A stretch of DNA of 64,000 nucleotides. Origin: Streptomyces scabiei 87.22. Its GTDB lineage: Bacteria; Actinomycetota; Actinomycetes; Streptomycetales; Streptomycetaceae. The notes under the pieces are model-generated. The model was not told the origin of the DNA. It saw nothing but the letters and a program-made list of their open reading frames with translations, and ran no database searches. The DNA lies in NCBI RefSeq assembly GCF_000091305.1, contig NC_013929.1, positions 5,332,001 through 5,396,000 of the forward strand, written 5' to 3'. Both the position numbers and the translations under genes were made by a program. Below, one piece after another: positions 63,904-64,000 of this stretch (positions are counted from its first letter, which is position 1; each line of letters starts with the position of its first letter).

Positions 63904-64000
63904 CACTCACCGCCTTCCTGCTGGGCCTGGTTGTGGAGGTCGATCCAGGCGGTGAGGTTGTAGAAGTCGCTGACGGTCAGGCCGTCGACGACGTCTGGGG
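63903..64000 (-). CDS. C-terminus of a phage protein (tail-assembly region), cut by the window edge
   Basis: The minus strand is open from base 64000 to the stop at 63903-63905. The visible end reads DVVDGLTVSDFYNLTAWIDLH and QAQQEGGE. Its stop overlaps the tape-measure start (TGATG). A gene here is usually the tail-assembly chaperone, which supports that guess, but no domain is visible. Confidence 0.5.
   Translation of the reverse strand, partial: PDVVDGLTVSDFYNLTAWIDLHNQAQQEGGE

Larger units (their letters stand above)
51618..64000. mobile_element. Prophage (one end; continues past the window)
   Basis: From tRNA-Lys rightwards the gene content is phage-like: HNH nuclease, tiny coupled genes, a regulator cassette, then leftward-reading lysis and tail genes up to a 1254-residue tape-measure protein at the right edge. 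Head, terminase, integrase and the second attachment site must be to the right. The tail genes are intact with tight overlaps, so the phage may be functional or recently lost. Confidence 0.85.

Overview
The window is high-GC actinobacterial DNA, almost certainly from a Streptomyces chromosome. The markers are a 68-residue BldC, an LsrL-type Lsr2 paralogue, valine dehydrogenase beside bldC, leaderless GTG starts right behind TANNNT -10 boxes, and a core purine block running dnaX-purD-purC-purSQL-purF-purM.

Layout. (1) 1-8.3 kb is the right part of a RiPP gene cluster that continues past the left edge. It holds an iron-alcohol-dehydrogenase-like enzyme, two small precursor peptides that both end in Thr, a small membrane protein, an ABC exporter pair, an M50-type intramembrane metalloprotease with a PqqD-like front domain, a LanKC-type (class III) lanthipeptide synthetase, and an 87-residue coupled protein. 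The dehydrogenase, Thr-ended precursors and intramembrane protease match the daptide class, in which the C-terminal Thr is oxidatively decarboxylated, transaminated and dimethylated. The LanKC is the surprise, because neither precursor has any Cys. (2) 8.3-9.8 kb holds small hypothetical genes, a 5'-truncated gene remnant and tRNA-Ser(GGA), whose 3' end faces the accessory cluster. (3) 9.96-37.6 kb is core genome: SRP RNA, dnaX, the purine genes, a two-component system with an ABC exporter between two identical tRNA-Gly genes, lsrL with an AT-rich upstream island, an Uma2 protein, a META-domain lipoprotein, a DUF3073 protein, valine dehydrogenase and bldC with a BldD-like palindrome upstream. 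(4) 37.8-51.4 kb holds hrpA, a secreted protein, a Glu-Asp-Phe tRNA cluster, a metallophosphoesterase, a minimal zincin, a lipoprotein, a DEAD-box helicase with a recently duplicated RGG-like tail, and an amino-acid permease. (5) 51.5 kb to the end is one end of a prophage beside tRNA-Lys(TTT). It has an HNH nuclease, three tiny coupled genes, a divergent XRE/DUF5753-DUF6879 cassette, then a leftward tail and lysis module (tape measure, LamG-bearing minor tail protein, small tail proteins, amidase endolysin and two small membrane proteins). No integrase lies inside the window.

How the parts work together. Genes in 1-8279 would make, modify, cut and export two hydrophobic helical peptides. The pur genes cover most of IMP synthesis. 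The rightmost genes would be expressed late in prophage induction, and the XRE cassette is a candidate lysogeny, defence or regulatory module. All calls come from reading sequence and motifs; no database search was run.
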